Assembly: GCA_003164035.1 (NCBI GenBank)
Contig: PLRS01000065.1
Span: forward strand, 32,033 to 96,032
DNA length: 64,000 bases
Direction of reading: 5' to 3'
From: Bryobacterales bacterium
Lineage (GTDB): Bacteria; Acidobacteriota; Terriglobia; Bryobacterales; Bryobacteraceae
Numbering within the stretch: the first letter of the stretch is position 1; the number at the start of each line of letters is the position of its first letter. Below the pieces are notes generated by a model. The model was not told the DNA's origin. It saw only the letters and a list, made by a program, of their open reading frames with translations, and ran no database searches. Below, in pieces: positions 26,016 through 33,800 of the stretch. The position numbers and the translations under genes were made by a program.

Positions 26016-26654
26016 ATGACGGAAAACCAAATGCGGGAGGAGATGGCCGAACTCGGCCGCTCGATTTTCGATCGCGGTCTGACCGCCGGCTCCAGCGGCA
26101 ATATCAGCGCCCGCCTGGAAGACGGTTGGCTGCTCACTCCCACCAACGCCTGCCTGGGCAGGCTCGACCCGTCGCGGATTTCGAAGCTCGCCTGGGATGG
26201 GCACGTGGTTTCGGGCGACGCGCCATCGAAGGAGGCTCCACTTCACCTGGCCATGTACCAGGAGCGGGCCGTGGCGGGCGCGGTGGTTCATCTGCATTCC
26301 ACTTATTCCGCAGCGGTATCCTGCCTGGCGAACCTGCCGGCCGAAAGCTGCCTGCCGCCGCTGACCGCGTATTTCGTGATGAGAATCGGGAAACTCCCGC
26401 TGGTCCCCTACCATCGCCCCGGCGACCCGCGCCTTGGCGACGCCATCCGCCTTCTGGCCGCGCGGCACGGCGCCGTGCTGCTGGCCAACCACGGCCCGGT
26501 GGTCTCGGCCGCATCGCTCGAAGCCGCCGTGTACGCCATTGAGGAACTGGAAGAGACCGCCAAACTGTTTTTACTGTTGCAAGGGCGGGAAGCGTGCCCG
26601 CTAAATGAGGAACAGATCCGAGAACTCGTCGAAGTGTTCCAGTTGGAGATTTGA
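26016..26654 (+). CDS. otnC: 3-oxo-tetronate 4-phosphate decarboxylase (class II aldolase family)
   Basis: The 212-aa protein has the class II aldolase/adducin fold: GLTAGSSGNISARLEDGWLL, the metal-binding HLHSTYSAA and the later AVLLANHGPVVSAASLEAAV. In the threonate pathway OtnC decarboxylates 3-oxo-tetronate 4-phosphate to dihydroxyacetone phosphate. ATG 26016 is preferred; an upstream extension would add 13 residues without support. An isomerase (OtnI) expected between LtnD and OtnK is not in the window. The gap before it holds two palindromic repeats. Confidence 0.9.
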   Translation: MTENQMREEMAELGRSIFDRGLTAGSSGNISARLEDGWLLTPTNACLGRLDPSRISKLAWDGHVVSGDAPSKEAPLHLAMYQERAVAGAVVHLHSTYSAAVSCLANLPAESCLPPLTAYFVMRIGKLPLVPYHRPGDPRLGDAIRLLAARHGAVLLANHGPVVSAASLEAAVYAIEELEETAKLFLLLQGREACPLNEEQIRELVEVFQLEI

Positions 26655-26913
26655 GTAGGAAGATGGACTTGCGGACGCGCGGGCTGTCTTCCTCGGCCGG
26701 ATCTCCCGCTGAGCGCCACCCGAAATCCCATTTACCGGCCGGATCGAGTTGTTCCGTGATGAAGTCCCTGATGCGTCGGGTGGTCTGGGAAAGAGCCGTT
26801 GGACGAGCTGCCTCATCCGACAGGGTGATCCAGAAAAAAATCGCCGGGTCCCCGCTCCAGTCGTTCTCAACCGTGTAGCGCCAGACTTTTGACGGCGGTG
26901 CGCCCCACCAATC
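26655..26913 (-). pseudogene. Fragment of a lost gene, truncated by a MITE
   Basis: On the minus strand an open frame without a start codon reads DWWGAPPSKVWRYTVEND, then DWSGDPAIFFWITLSDE and TRRIRDFITEQLDPAGKW. This has the sequence texture of a real protein and resembles small hypothetical proteins with a DWTGDPAxFxRVxLxD core known from toxin-rich loci. Its 5' side ends two bases from the left end of the MITE at 26916, so the start of the gene was removed at that point. The frame continues antisense into otnC without a stop, so the 3' end is also lost. The family is not identified. Confidence 0.5.
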
Positions 26914-26915
26914 GG

Positions 26916-27089
26916 GTGCTTAACCGATTTGGAGATTTCGCAGTTGAGGCCCGGCAAGTGCGATTTATGATTTTTTAACAGCTTCTTACGGTCGCGGCTC
27001 GGTTACGGGCGCCGCGTGTTTGCAGTCACTTACCGCAACCGTCAGGGAGCGGTTGCCGGAAACTAACGCCCCCAAAATCGGTTAAGCGC
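26916..27089. mobile_element. MITE-like element, family C
   Basis: The terminal inverted repeat GTGCTTAACCGAT (26916-26928) matches the reversed right end at 27077-27089 (ATCGGTTAAGCGC, one change). The 174-bp interior contains GGTCGCGGCTCGGTTACG and its near-mirror image. Copies occur at 30683-30841 and, as a half copy, 59194-59280. No coding region is present. Confidence 0.8.
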
Positions 27090-27100
27090 CCCCGCCAATC

Positions 27101-28708
27101 TCAAGGGCGAAGTTCCTGGCCGGTCCGGTACACGGCGAACCGCGCATTTTCGAAAACCGGCGGTTCGGGCAACCGGTCGGGTGAAGCCAGGACCACGTAT
27201 TGAATCCCCAAGGCATCGCACTGGGCGAGATCGGCCGGCCGGCCCATGGTCTGCTGCCACCGAAGCCACCACCGGGCGGCGAAGTGGGGCAGGAAATTTA
27301 CTTGGCCGCCGCCTTTCCAGTCGACGTAGACGGCGCGCAGGGCTTCGGCACGGAAGATGCCGGGATAGGGGACTCTCCCCGCGTCCGGAAATGCGAACAC
27401 CGTATCGGGCGGCGTGGCGGACCGCGCCCAGGATGCCAATTGCTCCAGTTCGGGAGTGTGCAGGCGCGGGTAATTCACCACCTGTCCCCAGCCGGGAATC
27501 ACGAAAAAACCCGCGCTTGCCGCAACGGCAGGCGCCCATCTCCAGGCGCGCCGCGCAGACAGCCGGAGCAGCCCCGCCGTAAGCCCCGCCAGCCCAGCCA
27601 CAACCAATACATGCTGCCAGGGCCACGGCCGGGTGAGCACAGTCTGCGCCGGAAGCGCGAAAGCCGCGGCCAGCCAGGCGACCGATTCCAGCAGCGAACC
27701 GCGCAACGCCGCGCGGATGCCGGCAATCGCCGCGAAGAGTTGCGCCGCCAGAGCCGTCCACAACAAGTTGCGCATGGGTTGCAGCTCGGGGAAGAACGCC
27801 CAACCCGCCCGTTCCAGCAGCAGCCAGGAAACCGGCATGCTCAGAATTCCCACCGCGGCCAAAGTGACCAGCAGGCCGCCGGCCGAGCGGCGCGACTCGC
27901 GCGATAGCCGCAGCCAGGCACCGCCAGCAATTCCGAACAAGAGTAGCCAGTGCAGGATCAGGCTCGTGCCCCAGGTCGAAATCCAGTTGTAAGCGGCGCG
28001 CATGCGCAGTAACCGCTCGTCGGCGGGCGTCAACTTGCGGAAGAAGCCCGCGGCAGCGCCTTGCGATTGAAAACTGGCCGAAATGGCTACCAGCGCGACC
28101 CCGGCCAGCACCGGCAGACAACTGCGAAAATCGCGCCGCCGCCAGGCCAGCAACCCGAGCAGGGCGCAAAACGGCAAGGCCGAAGGGGGGTGGTAAATCA
28201 GGCCGATGGCGCCTGCGATGGCGGCGGCGCGCGGCCGTCCGGCAGCGGCCAGCCCGAGCCCGCACATGACCAAGGCACAGGCCAAGGCGCGCGGCGACGG
28301 CTCGTATTCGAAGGTCAGCACCTCCGGTCCGGTAACGGTGGCGCCGAGCGAGACGATGGCCGCCGCCAGCAGTGACAACCCCGCGTGCCCGTCGAGCAGG
28401 CTCAGGGCCAGCAGGTAAAGCCCCCAAATGCCCAGTGCCCGGGCCACAAGTTGCTGGCCGGCGAGCACTTCGTGGAAGCCCAGACCGGTGACCCTGCGGG
28501 CCGCCAGCGCGATTTCGTCGTACAGGGTGAAGGCCACGTGCGATTCGGCCACCAGAATGTCGCCCGCCAGCACGCGTGGGTCGCGCTCGTGCTCCATGAT
28601 GGCGACATAGATCTGGGTGTCCTGCTGCAGCCAGGTGTGGCCCGGAAACTGAAAGAAACTCAGCAACGAAAGCGCGCCGATGGCGGCGGCAATCCCGGCT
28701 CGCCTCAT
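27101..28708 (-). CDS. Polytopic membrane protein of unknown function
   Basis: From ATG 28708 (MRRAGIAAAIGALSLLSFFQ), which overlaps the upstream stop as ATGA, the product is 535 residues with about ten to twelve hydrophobic segments. Visible motifs include an early extracytoplasmic loop (FPGHTWLQQDTQIYVAIMEH) and a C-terminal soluble part (VYVDWKGGGQVNFLPHFAAR). The plan resembles uncharacterised glycosyltransferase-39-like or DUF-type membrane proteins that lack catalytic residues I can confirm. Translationally coupled to the TPR gene. The stop lies 12 bases from a MITE. Confidence 0.6.
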   Translation of the reverse strand: MRRAGIAAAIGALSLLSFFQFPGHTWLQQDTQIYVAIMEHERDPRVLAGDILVAESHVAFTLYDEIALAARRVTGLGFHEVLAGQQLVARALGIWGLYLLALSLLDGHAGLSLLAAAIVSLGATVTGPEVLTFEYEPSPRALACALVMCGLGLAAAGRPRAAAIAGAIGLIYHPPSALPFCALLGLLAWRRRDFRSCLPVLAGVALVAISASFQSQGAAAGFFRKLTPADERLLRMRAAYNWISTWGTSLILHWLLLFGIAGGAWLRLSRESRRSAGGLLVTLAAVGILSMPVSWLLLERAGWAFFPELQPMRNLLWTALAAQLFAAIAGIRAALRGSLLESVAWLAAAFALPAQTVLTRPWPWQHVLVVAGLAGLTAGLLRLSARRAWRWAPAVAASAGFFVIPGWGQVVNYPRLHTPELEQLASWARSATPPDTVFAFPDAGRVPYPGIFRAEALRAVYVDWKGGGQVNFLPHFAARWWLRWQQTMGRPADLAQCDALGIQYVVLASPDRLPEPPVFENARFAVYRTGQELRP

Positions 28709-29376
28709 TTGGCCGGCGTCTTCGACAGTTGCTGTTTCACCCAAACGCTGTTGGGGTTGAGCGCCAGGGATTTTTCAAACGCCTGGCGGGCTTCGGCGTC
28801 CTTGTTTTCCTTGCGCAGGCTGAGGCCCAGCCACAAATAGGCCTCGGCGTTGCGGGAATCGAGATCGATGGCTTTGCGAAAATCCGCCACGGCCGATTCC
28901 AGCCCGCCGCCTAATTGGGGCGGCAGGTAGTAGTTGCCCACCCCCCGCGCCACGTACACCATGGAGGAGTTGGGCGCGCGCGCGACCGCCTTCGCAATCG
29001 CGTCCTTGGCGCGGGGGCCATAGGTCAGGCCGCTCATCAGGTCGGTGATGGCCTGCCCGCAGAGCGTGCCCAGCACACGGTAGTTTTCGGCGTCGTCGGG
29101 TTTCAGCTCCACGGCTCGTTCGGCGGCCTTGATCCCCACTTCGGCGGCCTGCCGGGCGGCCTTTTTGTCGCGCAACTCCTGATCCACTTCGGCAAGGTAC
29201 GATGCGGCCAGGGCGCAGCGGTATTGAGCCGCGGCATCATTGGGGGCCTTGGCCGCGGACGCTTCGGTTTCGCGGACGGACCTTTCGAGGGCGGGCCGGT
29301 CCTGGCGGTCGCGAGCCGCTTCAAGCGGGGTTGCGGCCTGGACGAAGAATCCGGCGATGACGAGTTCGAGCACCAT
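28705..29376 (-). CDS. Exported TPR-repeat protein
   Basis: The 223-aa protein has a hydrophobic start (MVLELVIAGFFVQAATPLEA) that serves as a signal peptide, followed by several tetratricopeptide repeats: LKPDDAENYRVLGTLCG, APNSSMVYVARGVGNYYLPP and DSRNAEAYLWLGLSLRKENK, with the final repeat DAEARQAFEKSLALNPNS. TPR proteins mediate protein-protein contacts. It precedes the membrane protein with overlapping start and stop, so the two may act together. Confidence 0.75.
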   Translation of the reverse strand: MVLELVIAGFFVQAATPLEAARDRQDRPALERSVRETEASAAKAPNDAAAQYRCALAASYLAEVDQELRDKKAARQAAEVGIKAAERAVELKPDDAENYRVLGTLCGQAITDLMSGLTYGPRAKDAIAKAVARAPNSSMVYVARGVGNYYLPPQLGGGLESAVADFRKAIDLDSRNAEAYLWLGLSLRKENKDAEARQAFEKSLALNPNSVWVKQQLSKTPAK

Positions 29377-29394
29377 GTTCCTAACTCTACCCGA

Positions 29395-30708
29395 TCAGAG
29401 GGCCGCCACTTTGCGCTGGGCCATCAGGAAATAGATGCCCAGCACCACCAGCATCGCCCCATCCACGGCCAGCACTACCGGCGCCGTATATCTTGGGACG
29501 AGCACTCCGGTCACCAGGTTCCCCATCGGCATTCCGCCCCGAAAGGCGAAATTGTACGCGCTCACCACCCGTCCGCGCATTTCGTTGGTGGTGATTAACT
29601 GCACCAGCGAGGTCACCATGGTGAAAACCCCAACGGTGGAAGCCCCGCAAATGAACAGCACGATGAAGCTGAGCGGCAGCAGTTTCGACAGCGCAAAGCC
29701 CCCGATGGCCGCGCCCAGGATGACCAGCATAATCAAAGCGGCCCTGCCTTTCTGGCGAATCTGCCCCAGCCACGCCACCATCAGAGCCCCCGCCACCGAA
29801 CCGACCCCCACCACCGACACAAAAGCGGTGAACGTTTCGGGCCCGCCGTGAAACACGTCCCTGGCGAAGACCGGCAGAAAGGTTCGCATCGGGACGGCCA
29901 GGAATGTCATGCAAAAAGCCAGCACCATGAGCGCCACCATCCCGTCCCGGTCGCGGATGAAGCGGAACCCTTGTTTCATGCTCGACAGGATCGATTCACC
30001 GGTCTTCTCGGGGAGAAATCGAACCGTCAAGATCGACAGCGAAATAATCGGCGCGAAGAAAGACAGGCCGTTGAGGCCGAAGCACCAGGCGTCGCCCAGC
30101 TTGACCATGGCGAGGCCGCCCAAGGTGGGGCCAATGATGGTGGCGAGATTGAATTGGATGGAGTTGAGCGCGATGGCGTTGGGCATGTCCTCTTTGCGAA
30201 CCAGGGTGGGAATCAGCGCCGAGTAGGCCGGCCCGCCAAATGCCTGGGCGAAACCCGAAACGAACGACAGCATCAGGATTTGCCAGACCTGGACCAGATG
30301 CAGCAGCACCAGTGCCGTCAGGATAAACGCGCTCGCCATCTGCACCCACTGCGACGCCATCAGCATCTTGCGGCGCTCGAAGCGGTCCGCCAACACGCCC
30401 CCGAACAGCGAAAACAGGAAGATGGGGATGCCCCCCAGAAAGGTATCGAGGCCCAGCAGAAAGGCCGAATGGGAGAGTTCGTAGACCAGCCATGCCTGCG
30501 CCACGATCTGCATCCAGGTGCCGATTGTGGAAGTACACGCGCCGATCCACATCACCCGAAAATCGCGGTATTCAAAGGCCTTGAAGACGCGCCGAAACTG
30601 GGCGGTGGAGTTCTGTGGGGAGGCTGCCAAATTGGGATTGTAGCAGCCGGAGGGAGCCGGTGTAGCGTCCGGCTGGCCGGGGGTGCTTAACCGATTTACG
30701 GATTTCAC
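29395..30708 (-). CDS. MFS exporter (EntS/TMS type)
   Basis: The 437-aa protein has twelve helices and a typical MFS_3 start: FKAFEYRDFRVMWIGACTST, followed by GTWMQIVAQAWLVYELSHSA and the loop GGVLADRFERRKMLM. Later FMAQ-like segments close the protein. These exporters pump siderophores or drugs. The start is unusual: the annotated ATG 30708 lies inside the MITE 30683-30841, whose end supplies MKSVNRLSTP. A TTG at 30630 (LAASPQNSTAQFRRV) may be the original start. Confidence 0.82.
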   Translation of the reverse strand: MKSVNRLSTPGQPDATPAPSGCYNPNLAASPQNSTAQFRRVFKAFEYRDFRVMWIGACTSTIGTWMQIVAQAWLVYELSHSAFLLGLDTFLGGIPIFLFSLFGGVLADRFERRKMLMASQWVQMASAFILTALVLLHLVQVWQILMLSFVSGFAQAFGGPAYSALIPTLVRKEDMPNAIALNSIQFNLATIIGPTLGGLAMVKLGDAWCFGLNGLSFFAPIISLSILTVRFLPEKTGESILSSMKQGFRFIRDRDGMVALMVLAFCMTFLAVPMRTFLPVFARDVFHGGPETFTAFVSVVGVGSVAGALMVAWLGQIRQKGRAALIMLVILGAAIGGFALSKLLPLSFIVLFICGASTVGVFTMVTSLVQLITTNEMRGRVVSAYNFAFRGGMPMGNLVTGVLVPRYTAPVVLAVDGAMLVVLGIYFLMAQRKVAAL

Positions 30709-30841
30709 GGTTTAGGCGCGGCAACCGCTCCCTTGCGGTCGCGGCTCGGTTACTAGTGCCGCGTGTTTTCGGTCACTTACCGAGCCGCGACCGCGAGGGA
30801 GCGGTTGCCGGAACGGATTTCCCCCCAGATCGGTTAAGTAC
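30683..30841. mobile_element. MITE-like element, family C, at start of MFS gene
   Basis: TIR GTGCTTAACCGAT (30683-30695) is mirrored by ATCGGTTAAGTAC (30829-30841). Interior GGTCGCGGCTCGGTTACT is followed by its reversed counterpart ACCGAGCCGCGACCGC, so the whole 159-bp element can fold into one long hairpin. It covers the annotated start codon of the MFS gene. Confidence 0.85.
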
Positions 30842-31330
30842 CGCTGGCCGGCAACTGACCGCTTCTTTACCTTTTAGCCGAATTATTTCATTCGAATCTT
30901 GACGAATCCACGGATTCACCATATAATCCATGTACATAGTAGACAAATCTCCGTGAGGCGCCGGTTGTTGGTTGTTTGCCCGGCGCGGCTCACCATTTTC
31001 GGTTGAGTAGAAGTTGGAGGATTGAGCGTGATTCGGAAGTTCGATTCGTATTCCGATCCGGCGATGACATCGTCAGCATTTTTTTGCTCGTTGGCTGTCC
31101 GCCGGCTTCCCGCGCTTGAAGACGCGCGTAGTTTCGGATTGCCCCGCCGCTGTTGTTGTTGCCTCTAGTGTCGTTTCTTAGGGCTAGGCACCCCCTAGCA
31201 CTTTTCCACTAAGTGAATCGTGCAGTTAGCGGGTTCTCGATCAACCGGTCGGGACGCGTGTCTGTGCTTTTCGAGTGAGCGAGTCATTGCTCTCGCGAGC
31301 CGGATTTGTGGTTACTGAAAGGAGACATAT
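30842..31330. other. Gene-free leader between MFS gene and receptor fragment
   Basis: About 490 bases hold no gene on either strand. The segment probably carries the promoter and long leader of the former receptor gene: AGGAGA lies 6 bases before ATG 31331. A weak inverted GAGTGAGCGAG / CTCTCGCGAG is seen at 31276-31300. No riboswitch-like fold was recognised. Confidence 0.5.
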
Positions 31331-31582
31331 ATGAGGTTATTTGTTTCAGCCCTTCTCGTTCTGGGTTTGGCATTGGCGCAATCTTTCCAAGGTTCCTTGC
31401 GCGGGCGAGTTCTGGATCCCAAAGGCGCTACGACGCCGGCGGCGACGATCACGTTAATTGACGAAGGTACAGCGGTCCGGCGGCGAACAATCACCAACGA
31501 GCAAGGCGAGTACACCTTCGCGGCACTGACGCCTTCCACTTATGCCGTAACGGTCGAAGCGGCGGGATTCAGGCGGATCTAG
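31331..31582 (+). pseudogene. N-terminal stub of TonB-type receptor (carboxypeptidase regulatory domain)
   Basis: The stub of 83 codons has a signal peptide (MRLFVSALLVLGLALAQSFQ) and the first part of a CarboxypepD_reg-like domain: GSLRGRVLDPKGATTPAATI, then NEQGEYTFAALTPSTYAVTV. In Solibacter such domains begin TonB-dependent receptor-like proteins of over 1,000 residues. Here the frame ends with AAGFRRI and a stop, where plug and barrel should follow, so over 90 percent of the gene is gone. The intact ribosome site shows it was once expressed. Confidence 0.7.
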
Positions 31583-31586
31583 AGGG

Positions 31587-31724
31587 CGCGGCATCGCGCA
31601 GAAGTTGTTTCCCGATCAGGAGACGTTCCGCAAAGAGGAGCAACAACGTTGGCAACTGACCGCGGAGCACTGGGATCGTCCCCTAACTGAGTTGGATCCA
31701 CACGGCGAGAAGGCGTCGAATTAA
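31587..31724 (+). pseudogene. C-terminal stub of an unidentified gene at the deletion junction
   Basis: Directly after the receptor stub an open frame without start codon reads RGIAQKLFPDQETFRKEEQQ, WQLTAEHWDRPLTELDPHGE and then a stop. It has normal protein composition and a different frame from the stub before it, as expected if two unrelated genes were joined by deletion. The parent protein is not recognised. Confidence 0.45.
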
Positions 31725-31779
31725 CTGAATAGCCGTCAATAGCAGCAGACCTCAACACGAACAACCGAGGAGTAAACAT

Positions 31780-32997
31780 ATGAAGAAGACGTTATTACTT
31801 GCAACCGTTTTCGCGTTCGCGCCCGCGATTTGGGCTGAGTCCCTGGCGGGACTCTGGAACGCGACGATCACTGTCAGCGGAACTGAGATCCCTTTCAAGA
31901 TTGAGTTTGCCGGCGATGGGTCCAACGTCAAAGGTTGGTTTTTCAATGGCGACGAGCATGAGAATTCAACCGGCGGCACGTTCGAAAACGGCTCGCTGGT
32001 GCTTCACTTCGACACCTACGCTTCGGTGCTGAAGGCGACGGTAAAGGACGGAGTCCTGGACGGCGAGTACAGCACGCGCGGCACGCCGATCCCCATCCAT
32101 GCGGTTCGCGCCGTCCGGCAGCCCGTTTCCAATGGGAAGGCGCCCGACATCTCCGGCCTCTGGTACCTGGAGGGCGTCAAGAGTTCCAAGCACGACGAAC
32201 AGGCATGGCGGTTCTTTGTGCGGCAGAAGGGGGCGGACGTTTCGGGTGCGATTCTTCGCGTGGATGGCGACACCGGAACGCTTACCGGCAGTTACAAGGA
32301 CGGCAAGTTCGTGCTCAGCCATTTCTCCGGCGCGCGCGCCGCGCTGCTGGAAATCACGCCACAGAACGACGGCACGTTGACGATCCACCTGAGCGGCCAA
32401 CACCATGAAGGGGCGATCACCGCCGTGCGGCCGGAGCAGGCGCGGGCCAAAAGTCTCCCCGAACCCGTCGACGCGGACCAGCACACGGGCGTGACGGACC
32501 CAACCAAGCCATTCGCTTTCAGTTTCAAGGATCTGAATGGCAATCTGGTTTCCAATACCGACGAGCGCTTCCGAGGCAAGGTTGTGTTGGTCAATATCAC
32601 GGGTAGCTGGTGCCCGAACTGCCATGACGAGGATGAGTTTCTCCCCGTGATTTATAACAAGTATCACGCAAGAGGGCTGGAAATCGTCGCTCTGAATTTC
32701 GAAGAGCCCGAACAGCTCGCCGACCCGGCAAGGCTGAAGACCCTGATCAAAGAATATGGGATCAGGTACCCGGTCTTGCTGGCTGGCGAAACACGCTCCG
32801 TCAAGGAGAAGCTGCCGCAGGCCAAGGATTGGGACTCATGGCCCACAACCTTCTTCGTGGGCCGCGACGGGCTGGTGAAGGCCGTACACGCCGGTTTCCC
32901 GAGCCCCGGCAGCGGCGATTTATACGCCAAAGCGAAGGCCGAGTTTATCGCGGAGGTGGAGCGGCTGCTCGCCGAGAACCAAACCTCGTCCCGATAG
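31780..32997 (+). CDS. TlpA-like thioredoxin-fold protein with N-terminal beta domain
   Basis: The 405-aa protein has a signal peptide (MKKTLLLATVFAFAPAIWAE). Residues about 20-230 form two similar beta-rich lobes (LAGLWNATITVSGTEIPFKI and SGLWYLEGVKSSKHDEQAWR), resembling lipocalin-like halves. Residues about 235-400 are a TlpA/ResA thioredoxin domain with the active site TGSWCPNCHDED, Pro in WPTTFFV and the Asp/Glu-lined pocket. It should reduce disulfides in the cell envelope. GAGGAG precedes ATG 31780. A terminator-like hairpin follows 270 bases downstream. Confidence 0.85.
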   Translation: MKKTLLLATVFAFAPAIWAESLAGLWNATITVSGTEIPFKIEFAGDGSNVKGWFFNGDEHENSTGGTFENGSLVLHFDTYASVLKATVKDGVLDGEYSTRGTPIPIHAVRAVRQPVSNGKAPDISGLWYLEGVKSSKHDEQAWRFFVRQKGADVSGAILRVDGDTGTLTGSYKDGKFVLSHFSGARAALLEITPQNDGTLTIHLSGQHHEGAITAVRPEQARAKSLPEPVDADQHTGVTDPTKPFAFSFKDLNGNLVSNTDERFRGKVVLVNITGSWCPNCHDEDEFLPVIYNKYHARGLEIVALNFEEPEQLADPARLKTLIKEYGIRYPVLLAGETRSVKEKLPQAKDWDSWPTTFFVGRDGLVKAVHAGFPSPGSGDLYAKAKAEFIAEVERLLAENQTSSR

Positions 32998-33263
32998 GGA
33001 TTTCGAGCGGAACGACACGCCACGGGAGCGGCGGCTGAGGGCTGACGCCTGAAAACTCAGACCCGGATAGTTTACCTTCCTACGGATGCGGGTACTTAGT
33101 CCGCCGTCCGTACGGCTGGGACTGTCTTTGGGGACCGATTTCGGTCAAGATGGGATTTCGGTCAGCCGGATCCGGCGACGGTTCCGGCTCGCTCCAGACC
33201 CTGTCCAGGATGGAGAGCCGGCCGAAGTTGCGTCTGAGTTTGCGTCTAAGTCTCCTTTTTTTT

Positions 33264-33298
33264 GGGCCGGGGTTCGCTCCCCCGGCTCAATTTTTTTT
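33264..33298 (+). terminator. Rho-independent terminator-like hairpin
   Basis: GCCGGGG (33266-33272) pairs with CCCCGGC (33280-33286) around a short loop and is followed by eight T residues (33291-33298). It lies between the TlpA-like gene and the STAS gene, in an otherwise gene-free stretch of about 430 bases. Confidence 0.55.
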
Positions 33299-33425
33299 GC
33301 CGATGCCCAAAAACCGCCTGCCACTATTTGGGCAAGTGCCTGTCCCGGACCTTCTCCGTCGCGCCAAACCACTGATTACAAAGCCGGTTCGGCTTGGCAT
33401 CCTTCGTGCATCTTCAGGCTGTTGG

Positions 33426-33800
33426 ATGTTGAAGATCACGCTTCACGATTACCAGGCCAGCTTGCTCTTTGTCCTGGAAGGCAGGCTTTGCGGTCCCTGG
33501 GTGGGGGAACTGCGGCAATGCTGGCAAACGGCGGCTTCGACACTACATTCCCGCACGGCAACCGTCGATCTGAAAGAAGTGGATTTCGTGGACGGCGAAG
33601 GTCAGGCCCTGCTGGCGGAAATGCAAAAGGCCGGAGTTCGCCTGCGGGCGGGCTCACCTCTCATACGAGCCCTGCTGCCCAGGGAGTGCGCCATACGGGG
33701 CGACCAGAGTGGTTGTGCTACGGTTGAAGAAAAGCCGGCGCGGCAACGACATGCTTGTCCCCACTCCGATGTCACCAAACCCAATTCAGGTTCGGTATGA
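33426..33800 (+). CDS. STAS-domain anti-sigma-antagonist-like protein
   Basis: From ATG 33426 (MLKITLHDYQASLLFVLEGR) the 124-aa protein has a single STAS fold: LCGPWVGELRQCWQ, TVDLKEVDFVDGEGQALLAE and the end IRALLPRE. The conserved phosphorylatable Ser/Thr between DFVDGE and ALL appears replaced by Glu, suggesting it is not regulated by phosphorylation. Overlaps the sigma-54 regulator downstream by about 50 bases, so the two are co-translated. Upstream in-frame sequence is not supported. Confidence 0.75.
   Translation: MLKITLHDYQASLLFVLEGRLCGPWVGELRQCWQTAASTLHSRTATVDLKEVDFVDGEGQALLAEMQKAGVRLRAGSPLIRALLPRECAIRGDQSGCATVEEKPARQRHACPHSDVTKPNSGSV

Noticed and set aside
33086..33727. A 213-codon plus frame before and across the STAS gene
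   Set aside because: It has no recognisable motif and overlaps the STAS frame, which has a clear fold; the part before 33426 contains the terminator-like hairpin.
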